64,000 bases of DNA from Maridesulfovibrio sp. (GTDB lineage Bacteria > Desulfobacterota > Desulfovibrionia > Desulfovibrionales > Desulfovibrionaceae). Below are positions 25,610-34,202 of the stretch, piece after piece. The stretch lies in the NCBI RefSeq assembly GCF_963676065.1, contig NZ_OY780933.1:3986501-4050500 (forward strand), written 5' to 3'. Positions within the stretch are counted from its first letter, which is position 1. Each line of letters opens with the position of its first letter. Under the pieces are notes generated by a model. That model saw nothing but the letters and a program-made list of their open reading frames with translations, did not search any database and was not told the origin of the DNA. Both the position numbers and the translations under genes were made by a program.

Positions 25610-26248
25610 CTACTGAACCAGAAAATTATAGAAAAAACCCATGGCCGGACTGATTATCCTGCCAAGCAGTCCGAACATTGCCAGTACGATGACGATAACA
25701 AATCCGTACCGGAACGACATAAATTTGAATGCGGTTTCACGGGGCAGAAATCCGGCAATAATCTTACTACCGTCCAGCGGTGGAATTGGCAGCAGATTAA
25801 AAAAGCACAAAGCCAGATTAATAATGACCCCTGCATTGGCAATCATCATCGCGGGCACAAGAATCTTGAGCATCAGCGGTGACAGACCGTTTGCATCCAT
25901 TGAACCAATGACCTTTACGACAATTGAGAACAATACCGCAAGTACCATGTTTGCCGCCGGACCAGCCAGAGCGACAATCATCATATCCCGCTGAGGATTT
26001 TTGAAATACATGGGATTAACCGGAACAGGCTTGGCCCAGCCGATCATACGGGTAAGCACAAGGGCAAGTGTCCCCAAAGGATCAAGATGCTTTATCGGAT
26101 TCAAGGTAAGGCGTCCTGCCTGTTTGGCAGTGGGATCGCCCAGAAGGTATGCTGCAAAGCCGTGAGAGGCTTCGTGACAGGTGATTGCCAGCAGAAAAGG
26201 TAAAGCAAGGATGCTTATTTCTTTGATTGTATTGGCGATGTCGAACAT
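25610..26248 (-). CDS. Site-2 protease family (M50) intramembrane metalloprotease
   Basis: 212 aa from the ATG at 26248. Starting further upstream would translate part of the tRNA gene. Several membrane helices surround the zinc motif HEASH (in CHEASHGFAAYLLGD, near residue 26) and the third-ligand motif PPLDGSK (near 150). This is the compact M50 type without a PDZ domain, common next to housekeeping genes and of unknown substrate. It sits between tRNA-Trp and trpS with no visible terminator on either side. Confidence 0.9.
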   Translation of the reverse strand: MFDIANTIKEISILALPFLLAITCHEASHGFAAYLLGDPTAKQAGRLTLNPIKHLDPLGTLALVLTRMIGWAKPVPVNPMYFKNPQRDMMIVALAGPAANMVLAVLFSIVVKVIGSMDANGLSPLMLKILVPAMMIANAGVIINLALCFFNLLPIPPLDGSKIIAGFLPRETAFKFMSFRYGFVIVIVLAMFGLLGRIISPAMGFFYNFLVQ

Positions 26249-26284
26249 TTGTAGTTGCTTGTTCGCTTTTTTAGAAGTGATAAA

Positions 26285-26361
26285 TGGCAGGCCAGGAGGG
26301 ATTCGAACCCCCAGCATTCGGTTTTGGAGACCGACGTTCTAGCCGTTGGAACTACTGGCCT
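26285..26361 (-). tRNA. tRNA-Trp (anticodon CCA), CCA end encoded
   Basis: A full cloverleaf reads on the minus strand from 26361: acceptor AGGCCAG/CTGGCCT, D stem GTTC/GAAC, anticodon stem TCGGT/ACCGA with loop CTCCAAA, T arm GGGGGTTCGAATCCCTC, discriminator G and an encoded CCA. Total 77 nt. It lies 36 bp upstream of the M50 protease gene. Confidence 0.97.
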
Positions 26362-26390
26362 GCATTTATGGCTTGGGACGTCTCTGCCGT

Positions 26391-26428
26391 CAAAGCCAAA
26401 TGGGTACTAGCACCCTCATTTCGCTTTG
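26391..26428. other. Unexplained imperfect hairpin upstream of tRNA-Trp
   Basis: CAAAGC, AAAT and GGGT pair in order with ACCC, ATTT and GCTTTG, with small bulges. It lies between the response-regulator terminator and the tRNA 5' end. No T-run follows on the minus strand; it could be a processing signal in the tRNA leader. Confidence 0.35.
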
Positions 26429-26434
26429 GCAAGT

Positions 26435-26462
26435 AAAAAAGGAGCCTATCTCCATAGACTCC
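26435..26462 (-). terminator. Terminator of the response regulator gene
   Basis: On the minus strand GGAG and CTAT pair with ATAG and CTCC (26462-26441, one internal mismatch), followed by six T residues. Confidence 0.7.
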
Positions 26463-26514
26463 CCAAAAAAAAATTAATTATTTTAGTACTCAGCCAGTAA
26501 AAGCAGTACAAAAA

Positions 26515-26874
26515 TCAGCTTAAAGCCTGCGCCACTTTTTCCTTCAGCTCGCTTAAATCAACGGATTTTACCACATAATGATCGGCCGCAATGGACTTCA
26601 TATCATGCTTGAAGCTGTCATAAGCGGTACTTAGGATAACCGGCAAGGCCTGATCCTGCTGGCGGATTTCCTGCAACAGATCAAGTCCTGAACGATTAAT
26701 CCCGAGTTTAATGTCCAGCACAACCAGATCAGGATTTTCCCGATTGATAACCGTTAGGATATCCTCAGTGCCGTCCGAGGTGGCCACTTTGTAGCCCCCG
26801 GCTTCCAGTTCTTCTCTGTAGAGCATTCTTATATGCTTTTCGTCGTCAACGACTAATATTGTCTTCTGAGCCAT
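26515..26874 (-). CDS. Stand-alone response regulator receiver
   Basis: 119 aa from the ATG at 26874, which follows AAGGAG by 6 bp. A single receiver domain: VVDDEKHIR, phospho-acceptor in VVLDIKLGINRSG, ILSTAYD and YVVKSVDL. The loop after the phospho-acceptor is slightly longer than usual, and the residue after the conserved Lys is Ser rather than the usual Pro. It has no adjacent kinase gene, so its partner is unknown. It is monocistronic with its own terminator. Confidence 0.9.
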   Translation of the reverse strand: MAQKTILVVDDEKHIRMLYREELEAGGYKVATSDGTEDILTVINRENPDLVVLDIKLGINRSGLDLLQEIRQQDQALPVILSTAYDSFKHDMKSIAADHYVVKSVDLSELKEKVAQALS

Positions 26875-27192
26875 GTGCAACTCCTTGAAAGTCGTTTTTC
26901 AATATTCTAAGTCTAGTTCATTATTAAAGCGTGGGTCAACATTTATAGACTTTTTTTTGATTGATGCCATCCGGCAGTTTGCCACTTCCGGGCCATGAAT
27001 TAAATCTATCATAAAATAACAGTCTTTTACCAATCTGGCTGCAATTTTTTAAATTTTTCGTTTATTGTAACCTCAAACCGAAAAATTCTATCTCGCCATA
27101 GTAGGAAAAGCTTGCTGAAAACAGACTTAAACGCTAATTCCCAAAGCCTCGGACATGATCATATCACATAATCAATTAAAAGGAATCTGCCC
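26875..27192. other. Divergent intergenic region, 318 bp
   Basis: AT-rich gap between the minus-strand receiver gene and the plus-strand sulfur-carrier gene. It must contain both promoters, but I see no convincing box pair, RNA gene or repeat. Confidence 0.5.
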
Positions 27193-27390
27193 ATGGTAAT
27201 TGTCAAAATCGAACCGGAAGGCCAGACAATAGAGTACACAAAGCTTAATACCGTCCTGCAACTGCTTAACAAACAAGGGTTGCATCATACCGACGCGCTG
27301 GTAATCCGTAATGGAGAACTCCTCACTCAGGATGAACGCATATTCCAGGGTGATGAGATAGAATTAAGAAAAGTAATTTCCGTAGGTTAA
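27193..27390 (+). CDS. Ubiquitin-like sulfur-carrier protein (MoaD/ThiS/TtuB type)
   Basis: 65 aa, the size of ThiS or TtuB. The beta-grasp pattern is visible (VKIEPEGQTIEY, TVLQLLNKQG, DEIELRKVI). Carriers of this kind normally end in Gly-Gly, whose terminal glycine becomes a thiocarboxylate; here the end is Ser-Val-Gly. The gene is 4 bp upstream of a TtuA-type tRNA thiolase, so it is probably its sulfur donor. A thiamine or molybdopterin role is less likely from context. Confidence 0.8.
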   Translation: MVIVKIEPEGQTIEYTKLNTVLQLLNKQGLHHTDALVIRNGELLTQDERIFQGDEIELRKVISVG

Positions 27391-27394
27391 TCAT

Positions 27395-28318
27395 ATGAAA
27401 TGTAAGGTATGCAAAGAAAAGGCTGTAGTTTCCCTGCCCAGCCATAACGCTGCGTTCTGTGAGAAACATTTTAATAAATTTTTTATGCGTCAGGTTGCCG
27501 AGGGCATCAGAAAACGCAAACTGCTTACCCCCGATGACAAAGTGCTGGTCGCTTTGTCCGGCGGGAAAGATTCACTCGGACTCATGTACGCTCTAGCCGA
27601 ACTGGGCTACGATGTAACCGGTCTGCACATTGATCTGGGGATATTTGGGTCTTCCATAACCGCACGCACTGTGGTCGAGGATTTCTGCAAGGAAAAAGGC
27701 TACCCGCTACGGGTGGTAGAGCTGGAGAAGGAAGGCGTGCCGATGCCGCTGATTAAGAAGCACATCCGCCGCCCCATCTGCGCCATCTGCGGAAAATTCA
27801 AACGGCACTATTTCAATAAAGTCGCGATCGAAGAAGGTTACACAGCTCTCGCAACCGGTCATAATCTGGACGACGAAGTAGCCCGTCTATTTGCCAACAC
27901 CCTGCGTTGGGATCAGGGCTATCTGTCCGATCAGGGGCCTGTACTGCCGGCTGAAAACGGCTTCGCTAAAAAAGTTAAGCCTTTATTCAGGGTTACTGAA
28001 TATGAAAGTGCGATCTTCTCTTTTCTGGCCAAAATCCCTTATCACCATCTGCCCTGCCCGTTCAGTTCCGGGGCCAGCTTCACCGGGCATAAAAAGCTCT
28101 GGCGGGATATGGAACTGCGCAGTCCCGGCACCAAGCGCTCATTTTACAAGGGATTCCTTGATAGAGGACAGCCCGCTTTCTCCGCTCTGGAAAAGGAAGA
28201 AAAGGATTACGAAATTAATCCCTGCACAGAATGCGGTTACCCCACTTCAGCCGGAGTATGTAGCATCTGCAGGCTTAAGCGGCAGTTACAGGAATCTATT
28301 GAGGCAGAAAAGGCATGA
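27395..28318 (+). CDS. TtuA/Ncs6-type tRNA 2-thiolation enzyme (PP-loop ATPase)
   Basis: 307 aa. An N-terminal zinc finger (CKVCKEKA...C..H), a PP-loop (VALSGGKDSLGLMYAL) and a C-terminal zinc finger (CTECGYP...CSIC) match the TtuA/TIGR00269 family. The inner cysteines of RRPICAICGK together with LPCPFSS correspond to the [4Fe-4S]-binding trio of TtuA. The enzyme activates a uridine of tRNA with ATP and replaces an oxygen with sulfur; which uridine is not readable. It is coupled to the sulfur-carrier gene upstream and overlaps the glycosyltransferase downstream (ATGA). Confidence 0.88.
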   Translation: MKCKVCKEKAVVSLPSHNAAFCEKHFNKFFMRQVAEGIRKRKLLTPDDKVLVALSGGKDSLGLMYALAELGYDVTGLHIDLGIFGSSITARTVVEDFCKEKGYPLRVVELEKEGVPMPLIKKHIRRPICAICGKFKRHYFNKVAIEEGYTALATGHNLDDEVARLFANTLRWDQGYLSDQGPVLPAENGFAKKVKPLFRVTEYESAIFSFLAKIPYHHLPCPFSSGASFTGHKKLWRDMELRSPGTKRSFYKGFLDRGQPAFSALEKEEKDYEINPCTECGYPTSAGVCSICRLKRQLQESIEAEKA

Positions 28319-29334
28319 GCGAGCCCAAGGTTTCGGTGACTATGCCCTGCTACAATTGCGAATCCACTGTCGGAGAGGCAATTGAAAGCATTTTAAGCCA
28401 GACCTTTGAAGATCTGGAGCTTGTCGCAGTTGATGACGGTTCTGCTGATAATACCGTCGAAATCCTTAAAAACTACGCAAGCAGGGATTCACGCCTGAAA
28501 CTGTTATTTCTTGAACATCAGGGAGTTGTCGGTGCCGCGAATGCAGCTATTGAAGCGGCTTCCGGCACCTACATCGCGCGCATGGATGCCGACGATAAGG
28601 CCCTGCCCGAACGCATAAAAAAACAGGCAGATCTTTTGGATAGTGACCCGGAAACGGGATTAACGGCCTGCCGCGTCGGATTCGGCGGAGACCGCGATAA
28701 AAACGGCGGCTACGCTCATTATGTGGATTGGATAAATACACTGGTCGATGCTGAAGAGATATCGCTGAACCGTTTTGTGGAATTTCCTTTCGCCAATCCG
28801 TCCATCATGATGCGCCGGGAGCTTATCAGCCAATATGGCCCGTTCCGGGACGGTGATTTTCCCGAAGATTACGAACTGGTGCTGCGCTGGCTGGAAGCCG
28901 GGGTAAAAATGCGTAAGGTTGATGAAGAATTATTGATCTGGAATGATCCGCCGGACCGACTTTCACGCAACCATCCCAAATATACGGTTGAAGCCTTCTA
29001 CGGCATCAAAAGCGAATACCTGTTCCGCTGGCTGCAAAGACGGATCGGACCATATCCTAAAGTGGGAATTATCGGTTCCGGACGTACCTCCCGCAAGCGG
29101 TACCGCATACTTGAAAGCATGGGAGTTGAGACAGCGTTCTACGTTGACGTGGACCCGCGCAAGGTTGGAATGTTCATCCACGGCAAAAAAGTCCTCCACC
29201 GTGAGGAGATTCCGCCCGCCGGAGATACATTCCTGCTCTCATACGTTGCAAGTTGGGGTGCGCGGGACGAAGTTGCCCGGTTTCTGGATGATCGAGGCTA
29301 TGTGATGGGACGGGATTATCTGCTGGTTTCATAA
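28315..29334 (+). CDS. Family 2 glycosyltransferase with C-terminal extension
   Basis: 339 aa. The GT-A nucleotide-sugar fold is clear: VSVTMPCYNCESTVGEAI at the start, LVAVDDGSADNT, and ARMDADDKALPERI with the metal-binding DxD. GDFPEDYELVLRW is the usual acceptor-side ED motif. The last 90 residues form a separate Rossmann-like piece (KVGIIGSGRTSRKRYRIL). It overlaps the thiolase stop as ATGA, so it is co-translated with it, an odd functional pairing. Acceptor and sugar are unknown. It has no membrane helix. Confidence 0.9.
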   Translation: MSEPKVSVTMPCYNCESTVGEAIESILSQTFEDLELVAVDDGSADNTVEILKNYASRDSRLKLLFLEHQGVVGAANAAIEAASGTYIARMDADDKALPERIKKQADLLDSDPETGLTACRVGFGGDRDKNGGYAHYVDWINTLVDAEEISLNRFVEFPFANPSIMMRRELISQYGPFRDGDFPEDYELVLRWLEAGVKMRKVDEELLIWNDPPDRLSRNHPKYTVEAFYGIKSEYLFRWLQRRIGPYPKVGIIGSGRTSRKRYRILESMGVETAFYVDVDPRKVGMFIHGKKVLHREEIPPAGDTFLLSYVASWGARDEVARFLDDRGYVMGRDYLLVS

Positions 29335-29359
29335 TCAGCAGCAGGCGATGCTGAGAACT

Positions 29360-30049
29360 TTATGCAGCGCCGGAATGCAGGCTGAAAAGTTTGACAACCT
29401 GTTCCAACTCCCCCTCTGAATCTTTTGGAAGCTCGCTGAATTTAAATCCGATGGAGACATTAGACTGTCTGCTGTCCACATTTCGCACGATTCCGGTTCC
29501 ACCTATTTCCGGTCCTTCTCCATTAACCCTGAAAGCAAAGCCTGCAGCCTGATCAATGGCAGAATTCAAAAAAATGTTCCCGTCGGGAATGGTAAACGAA
29601 ATCCTTCCTCCGCCCTTTGAAATGTCTTTGAAAACACCGTGCAACTCTTTTCCTTTAAAAAAGATACGTACCGGCTGAAAACATTCTACACGTGTGCTCT
29701 GGCGCAGGCTCACCTTCTCGAAAGATTCTGGATAGCTCAGATAAAGGACGGGATATGGATATTTCATGACCCTTGTAACCGTCGAGCGAAAACCGCATAT
29801 GAAGCAGCCTCTGCATCTGGCGCGGACTGTCACCTCCGGATCATCGGTCAGCGTTCTTTTATAATCCACTTCTCTCAACGTCGGAAGCCAGACCGAAAGA
29901 AACACCCCGGGTTTAAACCCCACGACCTCTCCCCAAAGACGTTCCTGAGTTGTAAACAATTCAATGTTGACACTCTCGCCAAGCTGAAGCCCCAGATTAT
30001 CCTTTGCCCCACACGAAAGGACTGAATATTTAGCTTTATCTGTATTCAT
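29360..30049 (-). CDS. PilZ domain protein, YcgR-like flagellar brake candidate
   Basis: 229 aa. The first half resembles the YcgR N-terminal domain (GLQLGESVNIEL; LWGEVVGFKPGVFLSVWLP). The second is a PilZ domain with RQSTRVECFQPV and DISKGGGRIS, the two c-di-GMP contact motifs. A CRGCFIC cysteine cluster near residues 79-85 lies just before the PilZ half and is unusual. YcgR-type proteins bind c-di-GMP and slow flagellar rotation; a similar role here is inferred. It is convergent with the glycosyltransferase gene. Confidence 0.82.
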   Translation of the reverse strand: MNTDKAKYSVLSCGAKDNLGLQLGESVNIELFTTQERLWGEVVGFKPGVFLSVWLPTLREVDYKRTLTDDPEVTVRARCRGCFICGFRSTVTRVMKYPYPVLYLSYPESFEKVSLRQSTRVECFQPVRIFFKGKELHGVFKDISKGGGRISFTIPDGNIFLNSAIDQAAGFAFRVNGEGPEIGGTGIVRNVDSRQSNVSIGFKFSELPKDSEGELEQVVKLFSLHSGAA

Positions 30050-30116
30050 AATTTAATACCGTCAGCTCCTATTATCATCTAACCAACGGCATAGGCTATA
30101 TGAAACAGTCTTCATA

Positions 30117-30887
30117 TTATAATCTAAAATCTAATATCTTCTCACTAAGCTCCTCAGATGTCCTAAAGTCAGCCTCAAACTCGACCTCTCCGATAGCGGT
30201 TACAGGAATCATCCCGCCCAATGAATTAAGAGCGTATACGTAATCGAACTTATCGACATCCATGAGTTTGATTTCAGCAGAATCTATCTTGATGTAACGG
30301 GCCGCAACCTGCTGGGCAGTACCCGGAAGTTTGTATTCTGTCTGCGGCTCGAAAAAAGCATCACCGGATCTGAAGAGTAGTGAAGCAAATGAGGACTCCA
30401 GCACATTACCGGCAAAATCCTGTAGCAAGGCATCATCAAACCCGCTGTTCTTAGCGTCTTCCCATGCATTAAGATAATTCATCCGGTTTGTTGATTTATG
30501 CGCCATAAGCGGTGAGAGGAAAATATTAGGACAAGGTTTGAGAGTCCAAATTCTCTGAGGGATATAGTCAAAAGCGGCTGCACAGATTATTGGAGAGGTA
30601 ATCCCCTGCTCTACCGGAAAAAAGATATTCACCCTGGCAAATTTATTTATCAGCCCATTGGCATCAATCACTTCACGAATTACAGATTCATAATCCGGCG
30701 CTTCTTCAACTACTGAAAATTCGGCAAGGCTCTTACGGGCCCTTTCCAGATGCAGATCGAGATGACATATTTTGCCTCCGTTCCAGCAGAGTGTTTCAAA
30801 AAAACCACACCCTGTCCTGAATGCCGGCTGGGTAAGGTCAAGCCTGACTTCGTTTTCGTTAAGTTCACCATTTCTAAAATAAATCAT
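30117..30887 (-). CDS. pabC: 4-amino-4-deoxychorismate lyase (class IV PLP enzyme)
   Basis: 256 aa of the branched-chain-aminotransferase/PabC fold. The PLP lysine is expected in MAHKSTNRMNYL (near 130), and GNVLESSFASLLF (near 160) supplies the conserved Glu and phosphate contact. PabC splits aminodeoxychorismate into 4-aminobenzoate and pyruvate for folate synthesis. The assignment rests mainly on its operon: it overlaps pabB by 4 bp (ATGA), with pabA upstream. D-amino-acid or branched-chain aminotransferases of the same fold are less likely here. Confidence 0.87.
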   Translation of the reverse strand: MIYFRNGELNENEVRLDLTQPAFRTGCGFFETLCWNGGKICHLDLHLERARKSLAEFSVVEEAPDYESVIREVIDANGLINKFARVNIFFPVEQGITSPIICAAAFDYIPQRIWTLKPCPNIFLSPLMAHKSTNRMNYLNAWEDAKNSGFDDALLQDFAGNVLESSFASLLFRSGDAFFEPQTEYKLPGTAQQVAARYIKIDSAEIKLMDVDKFDYVYALNSLGGMIPVTAIGEVEFEADFRTSEELSEKILDFRL

Positions 30888-32173
30888 AAGGACTCCGAAT
30901 CTAATATTTTGCCGGCCTTGGCAATGGTTTCTCTGTACTCAGCCTCAGGGTCTGAATCAATGACAATACCACTCCCGGCCCAGTAATCCAATTCCTGTGA
31001 ATTCTGATCATAAACCGCGGTTCTGATCGGGATTGAAGCTACCATATCCTGCGGTCCGTTGATAAGTACTACGGCCCCGCAATAAGGACCGCGCACGTGC
31101 GGTTCAAGCCTATCGATAAGCTCCATGGAACTTTTTTTGGGACACCCGGTGATTGAACCGCCGGGAAAAGCATTTAAAAGCAAATCAATGCAATCGTGCC
31201 CCGCTGCCAATTCGCCCCGTACCCGACTGAACATCTGTAAAAGATTATCCACAGCAAACACGGATTTATGGTCCTCAACCACCACTGATCCGTACTTGCA
31301 ATCCGCAGAAATATCATTCCGGATCAAATCCACTATCATGGACAGCTCCGAATCTTCTTTCGTAGAATTCTTTAACGACGCAACTTTTTCCCGGGAAAAA
31401 ACATCAAAGCTCAATGTTCCCTTAATGGGTTCAGAAAGCACACGCCCCCCATCAACCCTTAAAAAAAGTTCCGGGGAGGTGGAAACTATCACCTTTTCGC
31501 CACTGCGAAATAAGGCATAGTAAGGTGCAGGATAACGTTTATGGAGTGCAAAAAACCAGAGTACCGGATCAAGATCCCCACCCGGCATTCTAAAGTGCGT
31601 AGTTAGATTAAGCTGGTAAGTCAGCCCGTCACGGATATATTCCAGAACGCGCTTCACCCCTTCTTCATATCCTTTTTTATTCAGTGACATAATGATATCT
31701 TTACCGCCGAAGGACGGCAATTTAATATCAGGCACAGAGCCGGCTTTTTCCAGAGATGTCATAATTTCCGGGCGAGATAATTCATCTCCGGAGAGCCATT
31801 TCAGGGACGAATTACCACTGTCATGAATGAGCACAGCACTATATTTTTTTAGATGCAGCAGCGGATACTCACTAACCTTGCTACTTCCCACCCCATGCAA
31901 CTCGTGGCCCAGCTCATAGGAAAGATATCCTATGACTGGAGCGCTCTCAGTAAAACAGAATTTTTTCATGCGTAAACGAACATCATCACTGCAAAGAGAG
32001 TGCGGCAGCACCAACTCTCTCTGCGGCTTGAAGCCTATATAGCTCAAGCATGAGCCTGAGGAATTCGGAGAACCTAGCAACACATCCGAATTATGCTCAC
32101 GCGCAGAGTAAAAGGCTATCTCCCGGAAACGCTCAAAGCTACATGAGTCCGAAATAATTAAGGGCGAATTCAA
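30884..32173 (-). CDS. pabB: Aminodeoxychorismate synthase component I
   Basis: 429 aa chorismate-binding enzyme. SEPIKGTLSF contains the Lys-containing PIKGT motif characteristic of aminodeoxychorismate synthase as opposed to anthranilate synthase. GSITGCPKKSSMELID, GPYCGAVVLI and WAGSGIVIDSDPEAEY are further family motifs. The start is a TTG at 32173 six bases after GGAG, giving a 35-bp overlap with pabA. With PabA it converts chorismate and glutamine to aminodeoxychorismate. Confidence 0.92.
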   Translation of the reverse strand: MNSPLIISDSCSFERFREIAFYSAREHNSDVLLGSPNSSGSCLSYIGFKPQRELVLPHSLCSDDVRLRMKKFCFTESAPVIGYLSYELGHELHGVGSSKVSEYPLLHLKKYSAVLIHDSGNSSLKWLSGDELSRPEIMTSLEKAGSVPDIKLPSFGGKDIIMSLNKKGYEEGVKRVLEYIRDGLTYQLNLTTHFRMPGGDLDPVLWFFALHKRYPAPYYALFRSGEKVIVSTSPELFLRVDGGRVLSEPIKGTLSFDVFSREKVASLKNSTKEDSELSMIVDLIRNDISADCKYGSVVVEDHKSVFAVDNLLQMFSRVRGELAAGHDCIDLLLNAFPGGSITGCPKKSSMELIDRLEPHVRGPYCGAVVLINGPQDMVASIPIRTAVYDQNSQELDYWAGSGIVIDSDPEAEYRETIAKAGKILDSESL

Positions 32174-32690
32174 TAAAAACTCCGGGTTGCTCGGTTAAAA
32201 ATGATTCAGGATGAAACTGATATCCCAGCAGAGGTCGATTCGTGTGTGCCACAGCCATAGGAATCAACTGGCTGTTTTCGCTGATCAGCTCCAGTCCCTG
32301 CCCCAATCTCCTGCAATAGAGCGAATGATAACGGGCCACGTCAATTTTCCGCCCGTTAAAAGGAATTCGTTCAGTTCTGCCGTGAAAGCAACCATCCAAT
32401 CGGGAGGTGCAGCCACCGAAACATTCGTTAATAATCTGCATGCCCAGACAAATCCCCAAAACAGGCAGGCCGGATTCAATTACGTTTTCATAACCCGGAT
32501 AATCAGCAGGACTTCCCGGTCCGGGAGAAATGATAATTAAATCATAGCCTTCGTAATCAAATGCATCTTCGCATCCCAGCACTTCTGTATACGGAAGCAC
32601 TGTAATCAAGGCCTGTGCAATTTCATGAGCCAGCAAATGCTCAAGATTGTTTGTGAAACTGTCGTTGTTATCGATTAAGAGTATATTCAT
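32139..32690 (-). CDS. pabA: Aminodeoxychorismate synthase glutamine amidotransferase component
   Basis: 183 aa class I glutamine amidotransferase. LLIDNNDSFTNNL opens the protein, ISPGPGSPAD follows, the nucleophile Cys is in LGICLGMQII (near 81), and the His/Glu pair is in YQFHPESFL near the end. It supplies ammonia to PabB; the same family also serves anthranilate synthase, but the PIKGT motif in the partner points to folate. It is the first gene of pabA-pabB-pabC. Confidence 0.92.
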   Translation of the reverse strand: MNILLIDNNDSFTNNLEHLLAHEIAQALITVLPYTEVLGCEDAFDYEGYDLIIISPGPGSPADYPGYENVIESGLPVLGICLGMQIINECFGGCTSRLDGCFHGRTERIPFNGRKIDVARYHSLYCRRLGQGLELISENSQLIPMAVAHTNRPLLGYQFHPESFLTEQPGVFIEFALNYFGLM

Positions 32691-32921
32691 GACTTTTAGC
32701 GGGTGTTTACTTTATCAACGCCATGCACACAAGCACGAAAAACAGATTGTGACAAGCCCGGTTGCGCTCCAAGGATTCAATAAGTATATAGCTCGTTAGA
32801 CGAATAAAGACCTTCCCCCTATTAGGGATCCCAGAGGGGCTTAGCTCCTTTGGCCGCCGGAGGCCACTTCACTAAGTATCAGCGCATAGCGCCTCATATC
32901 CCACCCCACGGAGAGCAAAAA

Positions 32922-34082
32922 ATGGAATGTATTTCAAAAAGGGCCTGTGAAATTACCCCTTTTCTGGTCATGGACGTTCTGGAAAAAGCGCAGGAACTGG
33001 AACGCCAGGGCCGCAGCATCATTCATATGGAAATCGGCGAACCGGACTTCGATACGCCTGAATGCGTGAAAAAAGCATGTATCAAAGCCATGGAAGCAGG
33101 CGAAACCCACTATACGCACAGTCTCGGAATCCCCGAACTTCGTGAGACTGTCAGTAAATATTACAAGACAACGTACGGAGTAGACGTCGATCCCGGCCGC
33201 GTTATCATCACGCAGGGGACTTCACCGGCGATGTTGCTGCTCTTCACTTTCATATTAGATAAGGGCGACAATATCATCCTGTCCGACCCCTGCTATGCCT
33301 GCTACAGCAATTTCATCTCCTTTTCCGGGGCCGAAGCCAATACTGTCCGCACCTTTGAAGAAGACGGCTTTCAATACCGTCCGGAAGCAATAGAACAGGC
33401 GATCGACAAAAACACCAAAGCCATTTTGATCAACTCCCCTTCCAATCCCACAGGAACTCTGCTCTCGCCGGAAAGGATGGAAAAAATCGCCCAAATGGGT
33501 CCATGGATCATTTCCGATGAAATTTATCATGGCCTTGTCTACGGAGAAAAAGAGCACACCATACTTGAGTACACGGATCACGCCTTTGTGCTCAACGGAT
33601 TCTCAAAGCTTTTTGCCATGACCGGGTGGAGGCTGGGTTATATAATCGCACCGGAAAAGTATATCCGCCCCATGCAGAAGCTCTGCCAGAACTTCTTTAT
33701 CTCCGCCAACACCATGGCGCAGTATGCCGGTATAGCGGCGCTGACCGAATCGTGGGACGAAGTAAATCGTATCAAGGGCATCTATGATGATCGCCGTAAG
33801 TTCCTGCTCAAACGGCTGCGCGAAATCGGCTTTGATATTAAAGTTGAACCCACCGGAGCATTCTATGTACTGGTCAATATGAAGCACCTCGCAAAAAAAT
33901 TCGACGGAAGCTCTCTAAAACTGGCCTTTGATATCCTCGAAAAGGCTGGAATCGGAGTTACTCCGGGCATTGATTTCGGCGAAGGGGCTGAAGGTTTCAT
34001 CCGCTTTTCCTACGCTAATTCAATGGAAAATATTGCGGAAGGAATGGATCGACTAGAGAAGTATGTACGGGAGAATTCCTAA
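32922..34082 (+). CDS. Class I PLP-dependent aminotransferase
   Basis: 386 aa from the ATG at 32922, which follows GGAG; an upstream start at 32850 would add a non-conserved leader. Fold-type I: IHMEIGEPDFDTPECV (substrate loop), NSPSNPTGT, SDEIYHGLVYG, PLP lysine in NGFSKLFAMTGWRLGY (near 230) and FIRFSYANS near the end. It belongs to the aspartate/aromatic/alanine aminotransferase group; substrate not readable. The upstream leader contains a short GGCC-gccgga-GGCC inverted repeat. Confidence 0.88.
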   Translation: MECISKRACEITPFLVMDVLEKAQELERQGRSIIHMEIGEPDFDTPECVKKACIKAMEAGETHYTHSLGIPELRETVSKYYKTTYGVDVDPGRVIITQGTSPAMLLLFTFILDKGDNIILSDPCYACYSNFISFSGAEANTVRTFEEDGFQYRPEAIEQAIDKNTKAILINSPSNPTGTLLSPERMEKIAQMGPWIISDEIYHGLVYGEKEHTILEYTDHAFVLNGFSKLFAMTGWRLGYIIAPEKYIRPMQKLCQNFFISANTMAQYAGIAALTESWDEVNRIKGIYDDRRKFLLKRLREIGFDIKVEPTGAFYVLVNMKHLAKKFDGSSLKLAFDILEKAGIGVTPGIDFGEGAEGFIRFSYANSMENIAEGMDRLEKYVRENS

Positions 34083-34097
34083 AAGATTAATATAAAA

Positions 34098-34130
34098 ATT
34101 CCCACCGACGCATTCAACGCCGGTGGGAAT
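34098..34130. terminator. Hairpin terminator between converging aminotransferase and RND genes
   Basis: ATTCCCACCG and CGGTGGGAAT (34098-34107 and 34121-34130) form a 10-bp stem. T-runs are short on both sides, so efficiency is uncertain. Confidence 0.65.
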
Positions 34131-34202
34131 ATAACTAGCCAGTGATCCTATGTTTCTCAACAGTATGATCAGTTTTATTTCTGCATACCGCCTTTAATTC
34201 TA

